Positions 8,088-15,166 of a stretch of DNA of 39,532 bases are shown here, in pieces. The stretch comes from Chloroflexota bacterium. GTDB taxonomy: Bacteria > Chloroflexota > Anaerolineae > CG2-30-64-16. The notes under the pieces are model-generated. The model searched no databases. It saw only the letters and a list, made by a program, of their open reading frames with translations, and had not been told where the DNA came from. The first letter of the stretch is position 1. Every line of letters starts with the position of its first letter. The position numbers and the translations under genes are program-made. Location of the stretch: NCBI GenBank assembly GCA_016876015.1, contig VGOD01000024.1:1-39532 (forward strand), in the 5' to 3' direction.

Positions 8088-9563
8088 GTGGAACAACTTC
8101 CCCGTCCAGTACTGGCTTATCTTCTCTCTATCGCGGCCCTGGGTCTGGGCATCACGGTCTTTTGCCTGACACGCTACCCGATCGGCGGCGATCTGATGAC
8201 GTGGTTACTGCTGATCGGCTTCATCGTCCTGGCAACGCTGAGCGATCGTTACGGCCTGGCCTTTGCGCGCGGCACCAACGTCCACGTAGATACCATCGCC
8301 TTCTTCGCAGGATTGCTGATCTTCAGCCCGGCCCAGGTGTTGATCATCGCCACTCTCGGACGGGTGCTGGGCGGCATCCGCCGCGGGCGCAGGCTGACTG
8401 AACGCCTCTTCAACCTGGGGCAGACGCAGCTCTACGTCGGCGTTAGCGCGCTGGCGCTCAACGCCTTTACCACCACCCCCTGGCAGCCGGCCGGCCTGGC
8501 ATCCTGGCTGGGTTTGCTGGCGGCCGCGCTGGCGATGTACCTCCTCAACACGGGCATCGTGGCGGGCATCGTCGGACTGCACACCCACGTCCGCATCGCC
8601 AGCGTGTGGCTGGACTCGATGTCGCCAGCCCTGCTGGAACACAGCGTGATGTTCAGCATCGGCTTGATGACCGCGCTCATCGTAGAAGACTACCCCTGGG
8701 GTCTGCTGTTGGTGGCGCTGCCGGCCATCGCCGTCTTCATCACGCTGGATCGCACATTGCGCACGGAAGCCCAACAGAAGCAGCTCGCCGATCAGAATGC
8801 GGGATTGGCGGCGCATTTGAGTCAGCAAGCCGAGCAGCTACGCAGCGCCTATACGCACGCCGACGAGACGCTGCGCTCCAGAGACAAGATGCTCAAGGAC
8901 GTGTTCGGCGAGCTGCAGACGCCGTTGGCAGCCATCGCGACGCAAACCGATAAGCTGCGCCGGGGGACGGCGGCCGCGGCAGACCCCGAGGCGCGCGTTC
9001 TGACGGATGGCATCTTGCGCAACGCAAGCCAACTGACGCGCCTCGTTGATGGGTTTCTGGCGTTGCAGGCCCTCGACCAGCGCCAATTGCAGGTGGAAGA
9101 AGTGACGCTCGAAGGCCTCCTGCGGGACTGCCTGGAATCGTTCGCGCAACGGTCGGACGCGGCCCAGGTGGACATCTATGGCGAGTGCGCCGAGGACCTG
9201 CCGCGGCTGCGCGCGGACCGCAAACGACTGGAACAGATGCTGGGCAATCTGGTGGATAACGCCCTGAAATTCAGCCCGCGCGGGGCCGAGGTGCTGGTGA
9301 AGGCCGAGCGTTCCGAGGCGAGAACGGTGCAGATCAGCGTGGCCGACCACGGCGTCGGCATCCCCGAAAGCGAGTTGGCGCACATCTTCAGCCAGTTTTC
9401 TCGCGCCGACCTGCCCGCCGTCCGCCGCATCGGCGGCCAGGGGCTGGGCCTGGCGATCGCAAAGCGGATCGCCGAGCTGCACGGCGGCGAGATCACGATC
9501 GAGAGCGAGGAAGGCATCGGCACAACGGTGTTTGTGACGCTGCCTGTCGCGCCGGACGTTTGA
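8088..9563 (+). CDS. Membrane sensor histidine kinase lacking the H-box histidine
   Basis: A 491-residue protein. Six or seven hydrophobic segments fill residues 1-220. A coiled-coil-like linker (about 225-265) leads into the dimerisation domain, and the ATP-binding domain follows. The ATPase motifs are complete: N box NLVDNALKFSP, G1 DHGVGIPESEL, F box FSQFSRAD, G2 GGQGLGLAIAKRI. The H box, normally SHELRTPL, reads FGELQTPL here, so the phospho-acceptor His is Gly274. Autophosphorylation at the usual site is therefore not possible; it could phosphorylate elsewhere, bind ATP as a signalling pseudokinase, or work with a partner. No response regulator gene lies nearby. The GTG start at 8088 has only a weak ribosome site. 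Confidence 0.85.
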   Translation: MEQLPRPVLAYLLSIAALGLGITVFCLTRYPIGGDLMTWLLLIGFIVLATLSDRYGLAFARGTNVHVDTIAFFAGLLIFSPAQVLIIATLGRVLGGIRRGRRLTERLFNLGQTQLYVGVSALALNAFTTTPWQPAGLASWLGLLAAALAMYLLNTGIVAGIVGLHTHVRIASVWLDSMSPALLEHSVMFSIGLMTALIVEDYPWGLLLVALPAIAVFITLDRTLRTEAQQKQLADQNAGLAAHLSQQAEQLRSAYTHADETLRSRDKMLKDVFGELQTPLAAIATQTDKLRRGTAAAADPEARVLTDGILRNASQLTRLVDGFLALQALDQRQLQVEEVTLEGLLRDCLESFAQRSDAAQVDIYGECAEDLPRLRADRKRLEQMLGNLVDNALKFSPRGAEVLVKAERSEARTVQISVADHGVGIPESELAHIFSQFSRADLPAVRRIGGQGLGLAIAKRIAELHGGEITIESEEGIGTTVFVTLPVAPDV

Positions 9564-9589
9564 CAGCCTTCGCCCTCCTGCACTATAAT
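9560..9589 (+). promoter_or_regulatory. Consensus sigma70 promoter for the DUF4870 gene
   Basis: TTGACA (9560-9565), 18 bases, TATAAT (9584-9589). Both boxes match consensus. The -35 box overlaps the stop codon of the kinase gene. Expected start of transcription is near 9596, 37 bases before the ATG at 9633. It could also drive recJ. Confidence 0.75.
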
Positions 9590-9632
9590 CGCACCGTCGC
9601 ATCGTAAACCCGATTCTGCAAAGGAGAAACCC

Positions 9633-10025
9633 ATGTCAGACGAGAACGCGCCGGTCGAGCAACCGAATCCCTCGGCTCCCCCTCCGGCATCCCCACCGAG
9701 CGGCGACGTGACCAGCGATGACAAGTTGTGGGCCTTGCTGGCTTATGTCTTGTCTCCGGTCGTCCCCATCATCATCCTGTTGATGCAGGACAAGAAAGAT
9801 CGGCCTTTCATCAAGCTGCACAACATGCAGGCGCTCGTGGCGGGCCTGGCAGCCATCGTGATCCTGGCCGTGATCGCGGTGATTCCCCTGGTCAACTGCT
9901 TCCTGCCCGTGATCGGCTTGCTTCTCTGGATCGTCTTGATCTACTGGGGCCTGCAAGCGTACAACGGCAAAGAGGTCGTCATCCCGGTGATCAGCGACTT
10001 CGTGAAGCAGCAGGGCTGGGCCTGA
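9633..10025 (+). CDS. DUF4870 (Tic20-like) membrane protein
   Basis: A 130-residue protein. A disordered, proline/serine-rich N-terminus (about 1-28) precedes SDDKLWALLAYVLSPVVPII, MQDKKDRPFIKLHNMQAL and a final helical pair ending in YWGLQAYNGKEVVIPVI. This is the DUF4870 pattern: three hydrophobic helices and a conserved K-x-(R/K)-x-F-I-x-x-H-x-x-Q motif. Family function is not established. AAAGGAG sits 8 bases before the ATG. It is 15 bases upstream of recJ and probably cotranscribed. Confidence 0.85.
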   Translation: MSDENAPVEQPNPSAPPPASPPSGDVTSDDKLWALLAYVLSPVVPIIILLMQDKKDRPFIKLHNMQALVAGLAAIVILAVIAVIPLVNCFLPVIGLLLWIVLIYWGLQAYNGKEVVIPVISDFVKQQGWA

Positions 10026-10040
10026 TCGGGGCGAGGTTGC

Positions 10041-11789
10041 ATGTCGCCCACACCGAAACGCTGGGATATCGCGCCGCCAATGCCTGCTGGCTTTCGCGCG
10101 CGTTTCTCACACCTCAACCACATCCTGGCGCAGGCCCTCTACAATCGCGGAGTGACAGCTCCAGAGGATGTCAGGGCATTCCTGGAGGGACGCGGGCGCT
10201 TCCATGATCCGTTTCGGATGCTGGGCGTCTCGAAGGCGGTGGATCGGATACGGGCCGCCATCCGGGCCCAAGAGCCGATCGTAGTCTATGGCGACTTCGA
10301 CGCGGACGGCGTGACCGCCACTGCGCTCCTGGTCCAGACGCTCCAAGCGTTCGGCGGCCAGGTCAGCCACTACATCCCCCACCGAGTGGATGAGGGCTAC
10401 GGCCTCCACAAAGACACGCTGGACCGGATCGCGGCGCAAGGCGCACGACTGTTGATCACCGTGGACTGCGGCATCCGCTCGCCGGAAGAGACAGCCCACG
10501 CTCAAAGCCTGGGCATGGATGTGATCATCACCGATCACCATTCGATCTACCAGGATGAGCGCGGCGTGCAGCAGTTACCGCCCGCGCTGGCGGTGATCAA
10601 CCCCAAGCGCGCTGGCGATCCGTATCCCGGAAAAGAGCTGGCGGGGGTAGGGGTGGCGTTCAAGCTGGCCCAGGCCCTGCTGCTCGCCGAGCGCGCAGAG
10701 CCGATCTCGGCCGCGGCCGTGACACTGACCGAAAGCGATCTGCTCGACTTGGTGGCGCTCGGCACGGTCGCCGACCTGGCCCCGCTGTTGGGCGAGAACC
10801 GCAGCCTGGTGCAGCGTGGGCTGGCTGAGCTAAACCAGCCTCGCCGCCCAGGGATCCAGGCGATGCTCGAAGAAGCCAGGCTGCTGCCGGGCCGCGTCAA
10901 CGCCATGGCCATCGGCTTCATCCTGGGGCCGCGCCTCAACGCCGCGGGTCGTCTCAAGACCGCCGAGACAAGCTACAAACTGCTGACCACTCCCGACGCG
11001 CTGTTCGCCCGCAGTCTGGCTGAGGAGCTCGGCCACCTCAATCGCCGGCGGCAGGAGGAAACCCAGACGCTGACCGCGCTGGCCAGGCGTCGCATCGCCG
11101 CGGATAGCCGGCCGCGCCACCTATACCTGGCGGCTGATGCGGAGTTCAACCCTGGCATCGTCGGGCTGGTGGCCGGCAGGCTTGCCGAGGAGTTCTACCG
11201 GCCAGTCTTCATTGCCCAGATAGGCCCCGAGGAAACGCATGGATCGGCCCGCAGCATCGCCGAGTTCGACGTGACCGCGGCGCTGGATCGGTGCCGAGAC
11301 CTGCTCAAGCGTCACGGCGGCCATGCGATGGCGGCGGGCTTCACGGCGCGCAACGAGCGCCTGCCGGCGCTGCAAGCGCGGCTGGAAGAGATCGCCGCGG
11401 AGCAGTTGGCCGGCCAAGACCTGCTGCCAACCCTGGAAGTGGACGCGGTGACGGAGCTGAACGAGCTCGATTTGGCGGTTCATGCTCTGCTCCAACAGCT
11501 CGAGCCGTGCGGCTATGCCAATCCGCAGCCTGTGCTGGCCAGCCTGGCAGTCGAGGTGGTGACGCAGCGCGCGGTAGGCGCGGACCGGCGGCATCTCAAG
11601 CTGGTCGTGCGCGATCCGCACGATGGCCAGGAATGGGATGCGATCGCCTTTGGGCTGGGCGGCTGGTTCGGCCAATTGCCGCATCGCATTGACCTGGCCT
11701 ATACGCTGGAGGCGAATGAGTTCGGCGGCGACCGCAAGCTGCAATTGAACGTGCGCGATCTGCGACCGGCCGTGGACAAACCATCCTGA
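10041..11789 (+). CDS. recJ: Single-stranded-DNA-specific exonuclease RecJ
   Basis: A 582-residue RecJ, the 5'-3' single-strand exonuclease used in recombination and mismatch repair. The DHH-phosphoesterase core is complete: VVYGDFDADGVTATALL with metal-binding Asp85, Asp87 and Asp89, ITVDCGIRSPEE, IITDHHSIY with the DHH triad at residues 165-167, and GVGVAFKLAQALL. The DHHA1 domain includes GRLKTAETSYKLL, FNPGIVGLVAGRLAEEF, GSARSIAEFDVTAAL and GGHAMAAGFTA. The OB-fold (AFGLGGWF) ends the protein. Length is normal. The reading frame is intact although a repeat element begins at its stop codon. Confidence 0.96.
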   Translation: MSPTPKRWDIAPPMPAGFRARFSHLNHILAQALYNRGVTAPEDVRAFLEGRGRFHDPFRMLGVSKAVDRIRAAIRAQEPIVVYGDFDADGVTATALLVQTLQAFGGQVSHYIPHRVDEGYGLHKDTLDRIAAQGARLLITVDCGIRSPEETAHAQSLGMDVIITDHHSIYQDERGVQQLPPALAVINPKRAGDPYPGKELAGVGVAFKLAQALLLAERAEPISAAAVTLTESDLLDLVALGTVADLAPLLGENRSLVQRGLAELNQPRRPGIQAMLEEARLLPGRVNAMAIGFILGPRLNAAGRLKTAETSYKLLTTPDALFARSLAEELGHLNRRRQEETQTLTALARRRIAADSRPRHLYLAADAEFNPGIVGLVAGRLAEEFYRPVFIAQIGPEETHGSARSIAEFDVTAALDRCRDLLKRHGGHAMAAGFTARNERLPALQARLEEIAAEQLAGQDLLPTLEVDAVTELNELDLAVHALLQQLEPCGYANPQPVLASLAVEVVTQRAVGADRRHLKLVVRDPHDGQEWDAIAFGLGGWFGQLPHRIDLAYTLEANEFGGDRKLQLNVRDLRPAVDKPS

Positions 11790-11943
11790 AAAGATCAATC
11801 GCGGCCGGCGCCACGACCCATGAACAACAGGTGGCTGGATTCGAGGCTTTAGCCGGTTTGGTGGTCGGCGGCAGAAATCGGCTGATCCTAAGGAGGCTTC
11901 GCACAGCCTCGAAACCAAGGCAGTGGGCGTCCTATTTTCAGGA
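11785..11943 (+). repeat. Interspersed structured repeat, copy 2, with TCCTGAAAA/TTTTCAGGA ends
   Basis: The part 11829-11943 matches 3456-3571 closely. The element is bounded by TCCTGAAAA on the left (overlapping the recJ stop) and TTTTCAGGA on the right, a 9-base inverted pair. Inside are the hairpin GAGGCT/AGCCTC and the AGGCTTTAGCCGG pairing. It fills nearly all the space between recJ and pfkA, and no promoter for pfkA is evident in it. No transposase is present. Confidence 0.75.
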
Positions 11944-11985
11944 CAAACCAGCCGCGTCATTCAGGGTGAGATGGAGGATGGCAGA

Positions 11986-12957
11986 ATGATCAGACGCATC
12001 GCGGTTCTGACCAGCGGCGGCGACGCGCCGGGCATGAACGCGGCGCTGCGCGCAGTGGTTCGCACCGGCATCGAACGAGGATGGGAGGTCTTCGGCGTCA
12101 ATCACGGTTACACCGGCCTGATCGCCGACGACATGGCGCCCCTGAGTCGCCGCGATGTGGGCGGCATCATGGGACACGGGGGCACGATTCTGGGCAGCGC
12201 GCGCTGCCCAGAATTCCGCACCGAAGAGGGCCGGCGCAAGGCGCTGGCCGTGTTAGCTCGTCGCGACATTCAGGCCTTGGTCGTCATCGGCGGCAACGGC
12301 TCGCAGGGCGGCGCGGCGGCCTTCTCACAGATGGGTTTCCCGGTCATCGGCGTCGCCTCCACCATTGACAACGACTTGGTCGGCTCCGACATCACCATCG
12401 GGGTGGACACCGCGCTGAACGTCGTGCTGGAAGCAGTTGACCGGCTGAAGGTCACGGCGTCGTCGCACCAGCGTGCGTTCCTGATCGAAGTGATGGGCCG
12501 CGAGTGCGGCTACCTGGCCCTCATGGCCGGCATCGCGGGCGGCGCCGAAGCGATAGCGGTTCCCGAAGTGGAGACCGATCCCCAAGAGATCGCCGACAGC
12601 ATTCGCGTGGCCTACGAACGCGGCAAGCCGCATGCGATCATTGTGGTCGCGGAGGGCGCCCGATACAACGCCGCAGGGCTGGCAGCCTACTTCCAGGCGC
12701 ATGCTGAGTTGGGCTTTGATCTACGCGTGACCATCCTGGGTCACGTCCAGCGCGGCGGCGCGCCGAGCGCCTTCGATCGGTTGTTGGCCACGCGACTGGG
12801 CGCGGCCGCGGTCGAGCGCCTGGCAGCCGGCGAACACGGCGTTCTCATAGGCTGGATCAAGAGCGAGATCGCAGTCACACCGCTGTCCCAGGTAGTCGGC
12901 CGGCGAAAACCGCTCGATGTGGACCTGCTCCAACTGGCCCACATTCTGGAGAAATAG
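11986..12957 (+). CDS. pfkA: 6-phosphofructokinase
   Basis: A 323-residue phosphofructokinase (fructose 6-phosphate to fructose 1,6-bisphosphate, glycolysis). Family motifs: VLTSGGDAPGMNAALRAVVR with the nucleotide-binding GGD, GGTILGSAR, STIDNDLVGSDITIGVDTA with the catalytic Asp of TIDND, EVMGRECGYLA and LGHVQRGGAPSAFDR. The Mg-nucleotide loop reads GGNGS where ATP-dependent enzymes usually have GGDGS and diphosphate-dependent ones GGDDS/T, so the phosphoryl donor is not certain. The start at 11986 is chosen for GGAGG at 11973-11977 and the normal family N-terminus MIRRIAVLTSGG. A terminator-like hairpin follows directly. Confidence 0.94.
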   Translation: MIRRIAVLTSGGDAPGMNAALRAVVRTGIERGWEVFGVNHGYTGLIADDMAPLSRRDVGGIMGHGGTILGSARCPEFRTEEGRRKALAVLARRDIQALVVIGGNGSQGGAAAFSQMGFPVIGVASTIDNDLVGSDITIGVDTALNVVLEAVDRLKVTASSHQRAFLIEVMGRECGYLALMAGIAGGAEAIAVPEVETDPQEIADSIRVAYERGKPHAIIVVAEGARYNAAGLAAYFQAHAELGFDLRVTILGHVQRGGAPSAFDRLLATRLGAAAVERLAAGEHGVLIGWIKSEIAVTPLSQVVGRRKPLDVDLLQLAHILEK

Positions 12958-12999
12958 GCTCAGCCTGATTAAGGTCATGGACGTACAGGCAGGCTGAGC
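12958..12999 (+). terminator. Hairpin after pfkA
   Basis: GCTCAGCCTG (12958-12967) pairs perfectly with CAGGCTGAGC (12990-12999), loop of 22 bases, immediately after the pfkA stop. The tail (TTAGATTGTGG) is only weakly T-rich. TACAAT at 13011-13016 is a possible -10 for the corrinoid protein gene. Confidence 0.5.
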
Positions 13000-13086
13000 T
13001 TAGATTGTGGTACAATAGCCATATTCCCCGTGCCAGCGCCGACGAATCGTCGTCGGGTCTGGCGACAGTCACACAGGAGGTTTAGG

Positions 13087-13725
13087 GTGGAGCATCTGGA
13101 GACAATCTACCAGGCAGTGTTGGACGGAGACGCCCGCGGCGCGGAGGCAGGTGTGAAGGCTGCATTGGCTGGCGGCGTCAAGCCAGAGTCCATTTTGAGG
13201 GAAGGACTCATCGCGGCCATGGGCGAGGTGGGCCGCTTGTTCGAAGCAAACGAGTACTTCGTGCCCGAAATGCTCGTCTCGGCGCGCGCCATGAAGACGG
13301 GGCTCGCTGTGCTCAAACCCAATCTCACGGCAGCCGACGCCACGCCAGCGGGCAAGGTAATCGTGGGCACGGTGAAGGGCGATCTACACGATATCGGCAA
13401 GAACCTGGTGGCCATGATGCTGGAAGGCTCAGGGTTCGAGGTCGTTGACCTGGGCACCGACGTCACGCCAGAGAAGTTCGTCTCCGCGGTGTTGGAGCAC
13501 AAGCCGCAGGTAGTCGGCATGTCGGCCTTGTTGACCACGACAATGCCTTCGATGGGCAACACGGTGAAGGCGCTAGAATCCGCCGGTGTGCGCGACCGAG
13601 TCAAGGTCATGATTGGCGGCGCGCCGGTGACCGACAACTTCGCCAGGCAGATCAGCGCGGACGGCTATGCGCCCGATGCCAGCTCGGCGGTTCGCCTGGC
13701 CAAGTCGTTGATCGCGGCTGCCTGA
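13087..13725 (+). CDS. Methyltransferase-type corrinoid (B12-binding) protein
   Basis: A 212-residue protein with the two-domain layout of MtbC/MtmC/MtaC-like corrinoid proteins: an N-terminal helical cap domain (about 1-85, with EGLIAAMGEVGRLFEANEYFVPEM) and a Rossmann B12-binding domain. The cobalt-ligand motif DLHDIGKN is present in GTVKGDLHDIGKNLVAMML, followed by the conserved GFEVVDLGTDV and GMSALLTTTM. It would carry a methyl group on Co(I)/Co(III) between two methyltransferases. No substrate-specific methyltransferase (MttB-, MtaB- or MtmB-like) is in the window, so the methyl donor is unknown. GTG at 13087 is preceded by AGGAGG at 13075-13080. Confidence 0.9.
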   Translation: MEHLETIYQAVLDGDARGAEAGVKAALAGGVKPESILREGLIAAMGEVGRLFEANEYFVPEMLVSARAMKTGLAVLKPNLTAADATPAGKVIVGTVKGDLHDIGKNLVAMMLEGSGFEVVDLGTDVTPEKFVSAVLEHKPQVVGMSALLTTTMPSMGNTVKALESAGVRDRVKVMIGGAPVTDNFARQISADGYAPDASSAVRLAKSLIAAA

Positions 13726-13801
13726 GGGCAGGGACGTCGGCTTGCATCTGCCCGGGTGGGCGACCGCAAGGCCGCGCCTGTGCAAATCGAGAAAATACGT
13801 C

Positions 13802-13854
13802 TTCCCGTTGCAAGGGCGGCGTTCGACCGCAGACCGCCTGCCAGTCAACGGGAA
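13802..13854. repeat. Inverted repeat between corrinoid and aminotransferase genes
   Basis: TTCCCGTTG (13802-13810) pairs with CAACGGGAA (13846-13854); a nested GGCGG/CCGCC pairing lies inside. With the neighbouring hairpins at 13864 and 13931, the 13726-13990 interval is almost entirely inverted repeats and holds no recognisable gene. Confidence 0.6.
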
Positions 13855-13863
13855 TCTGGGAGC

Positions 13864-13906
13864 CAAGCTCCTGTGTCATTCGACGCGGGAGCTTGTGTTG
13901 TTTCTG
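13864..13906 (+). terminator. Possible intrinsic terminator of the corrinoid protein gene
   Basis: CAAGCTCCTG (13864-13873) pairs with CGGGAGCTTG (13886-13895) with one G-T pair, then TGTTGTTTCTG. The stem is GC-rich at its top and the tail moderately T-rich. Confidence 0.5.
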
Positions 13907-13930
13907 GCCACGGGTAGTGGCGCAATGGTC

Positions 13931-13969
13931 AGTGATGTAGCGCAAGATGCCATCTTGCACTACATCACT
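13931..13969. repeat. 39-base near-perfect palindrome
   Basis: Arms of 19 bases around one central base with a single mismatch: AGTGATGTAG, C, GCAAGATG on the left against its complement on the right. The inner 17-19 bases equal the core found inside the GT87-type gene at 4749-4767 apart from the central base and one flank, so these are two members of one family. It sits just before the ribosome site of the aminotransferase gene. Confidence 0.85.
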
Positions 13970-13990
13970 GACGGTGTGAGGAGGACCGCC

Positions 13991-15160
13991 ATGGCTTTTG
14001 CCGACCGCGTGTCGCATCTGGCGCCCGAAGGCGCCTACCACATGTTAGCCCGCGCCCAGGCGCTCGAAGCCACAGGCCGCAAGATCATCCACCTGGAGAT
14101 CGGGCAGCCGGACGCGCCGACCTTCGCCAACATCGTCGAGGCCGGCATCCAGGCGCTGCGCGACGGCCGCACCCGCTACACCGCAGCCGCCGGCATCCTG
14201 GGCCTGCGCCAGGCCATCGCCGAGCAGGCTGGCCGGCAACGCGGCATGACCATCCGGCCTTCGCAGGTGGTCGTCGGGCCGGGCGCCAAACCCGCGCTCT
14301 TCTTTCCGACCCTGGCGCTGGTGCGGCCCGGCGATGAGGTGATCTATCCCGATCCGGGCTTTCCCACCTACGAGGCGATGATCGGCGTCGCGGGGGGCGT
14401 GGCGCTGCCCGCGCCGCTGCTGGAGGAGAGCGACTTCTCCTTCGATCTCGACGCGTTCGACCGCCTCGTCAGCGACCGCACCAGGCTCATCATCCTCAAC
14501 TCGCCCAGCAACCCCACGGGCGGCGTCATGCCGTTGGCGGCCCTCGAACACATCGCCGATGTGGCGCGGCGACGCGACATTTGGGTGCTCTCGGATGAGA
14601 TCTACACCCGGCTGGCCTACGACGGCTGCGCCGTACCCAGCATCGCGGCCCTGCCCGGCATGGCCGAGCGGACGATCATCTGCGACGGCTTCTCCAAGAC
14701 CTACGCGATGACGGGCTGGCGGCTGGGGTTCGGCATCATGCCAGAGCCGCTGGCCGAACGGGTCGAGCTGCTCCTGACCCACTCGGTCGGCAGCACGGCC
14801 GACTTCACCCAACACGCGGGCCTGGCTGCGTTACGCGGCCCCCAAGACCAGGTGGAGGCCGTCGTAGCCGAATACCAGCGTCGCCGCGATCTGTTGGTGG
14901 CCGGCCTGAATGCGATTCCAGGGGTGCGTTGCCGCTATCCACAAGGCGCGTTCTATGTCTTCCCCAACATCACGGCTTTTGGCAGGCCCTCGACGTGGCT
15001 GGCCAACTACCTGTTGGAGGAGGGCGGGGTGGCGCTGCTGCCGGGCACCGCCTTCGGCAAATATGGCGAGGGCTACCTGCGGCTCTGCTTCGCCAGCTCG
15101 CTGGAGAACATCCGAGAGGCGCTCGATCGGATGGCAGAGGCACTCGGCCGCCTGGCGTGA
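13991..15160 (+). CDS. Pyridoxal-phosphate aminotransferase, class I/II
   Basis: A 389-residue fold-type I aminotransferase. The protein shows IHLEIGQPDAPTF, YTAAAGILGLRQAIA, the cofactor-contact ILNSPSNPTGGVMP, WVLSDEIYTRLAYD, and the Schiff-base lysine in DGFSKTYAMTGWRLGF; the substrate-carboxylate Arg is in EGYLRLCFA. This is the pattern of aspartate/aromatic-type aminotransferases, but substrate preference cannot be read from it. GAGGAGGA at 13978-13985 places the start at 13991; the upstream open frame is hairpin repeat, not protein. It converges with the secreted propeller protein gene, 6 bases between their stop codons. Confidence 0.93.
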   Translation: MAFADRVSHLAPEGAYHMLARAQALEATGRKIIHLEIGQPDAPTFANIVEAGIQALRDGRTRYTAAAGILGLRQAIAEQAGRQRGMTIRPSQVVVGPGAKPALFFPTLALVRPGDEVIYPDPGFPTYEAMIGVAGGVALPAPLLEESDFSFDLDAFDRLVSDRTRLIILNSPSNPTGGVMPLAALEHIADVARRRDIWVLSDEIYTRLAYDGCAVPSIAALPGMAERTIICDGFSKTYAMTGWRLGFGIMPEPLAERVELLLTHSVGSTADFTQHAGLAALRGPQDQVEAVVAEYQRRRDLLVAGLNAIPGVRCRYPQGAFYVFPNITAFGRPSTWLANYLLEEGGVALLPGTAFGKYGEGYLRLCFASSLENIREALDRMAEALGRLA

Positions 15161-15166
15161 GAATCC

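Noticed and set aside
8994-9030. GGCATCTTGCGCAACGCAAG inside the kinase gene resembles the palindromic repeat core.
   Set aside because: It encodes a normal part of the dimerisation domain (TDGILRNASQLTRLV) and lacks the flanking repeat sequence, so the likeness is by chance.
13742-13990. An upstream extension of the aminotransferase frame to 13742.
   Set aside because: The extra codons are hairpin repeat sequence and a good ribosome site lies just before 13991.
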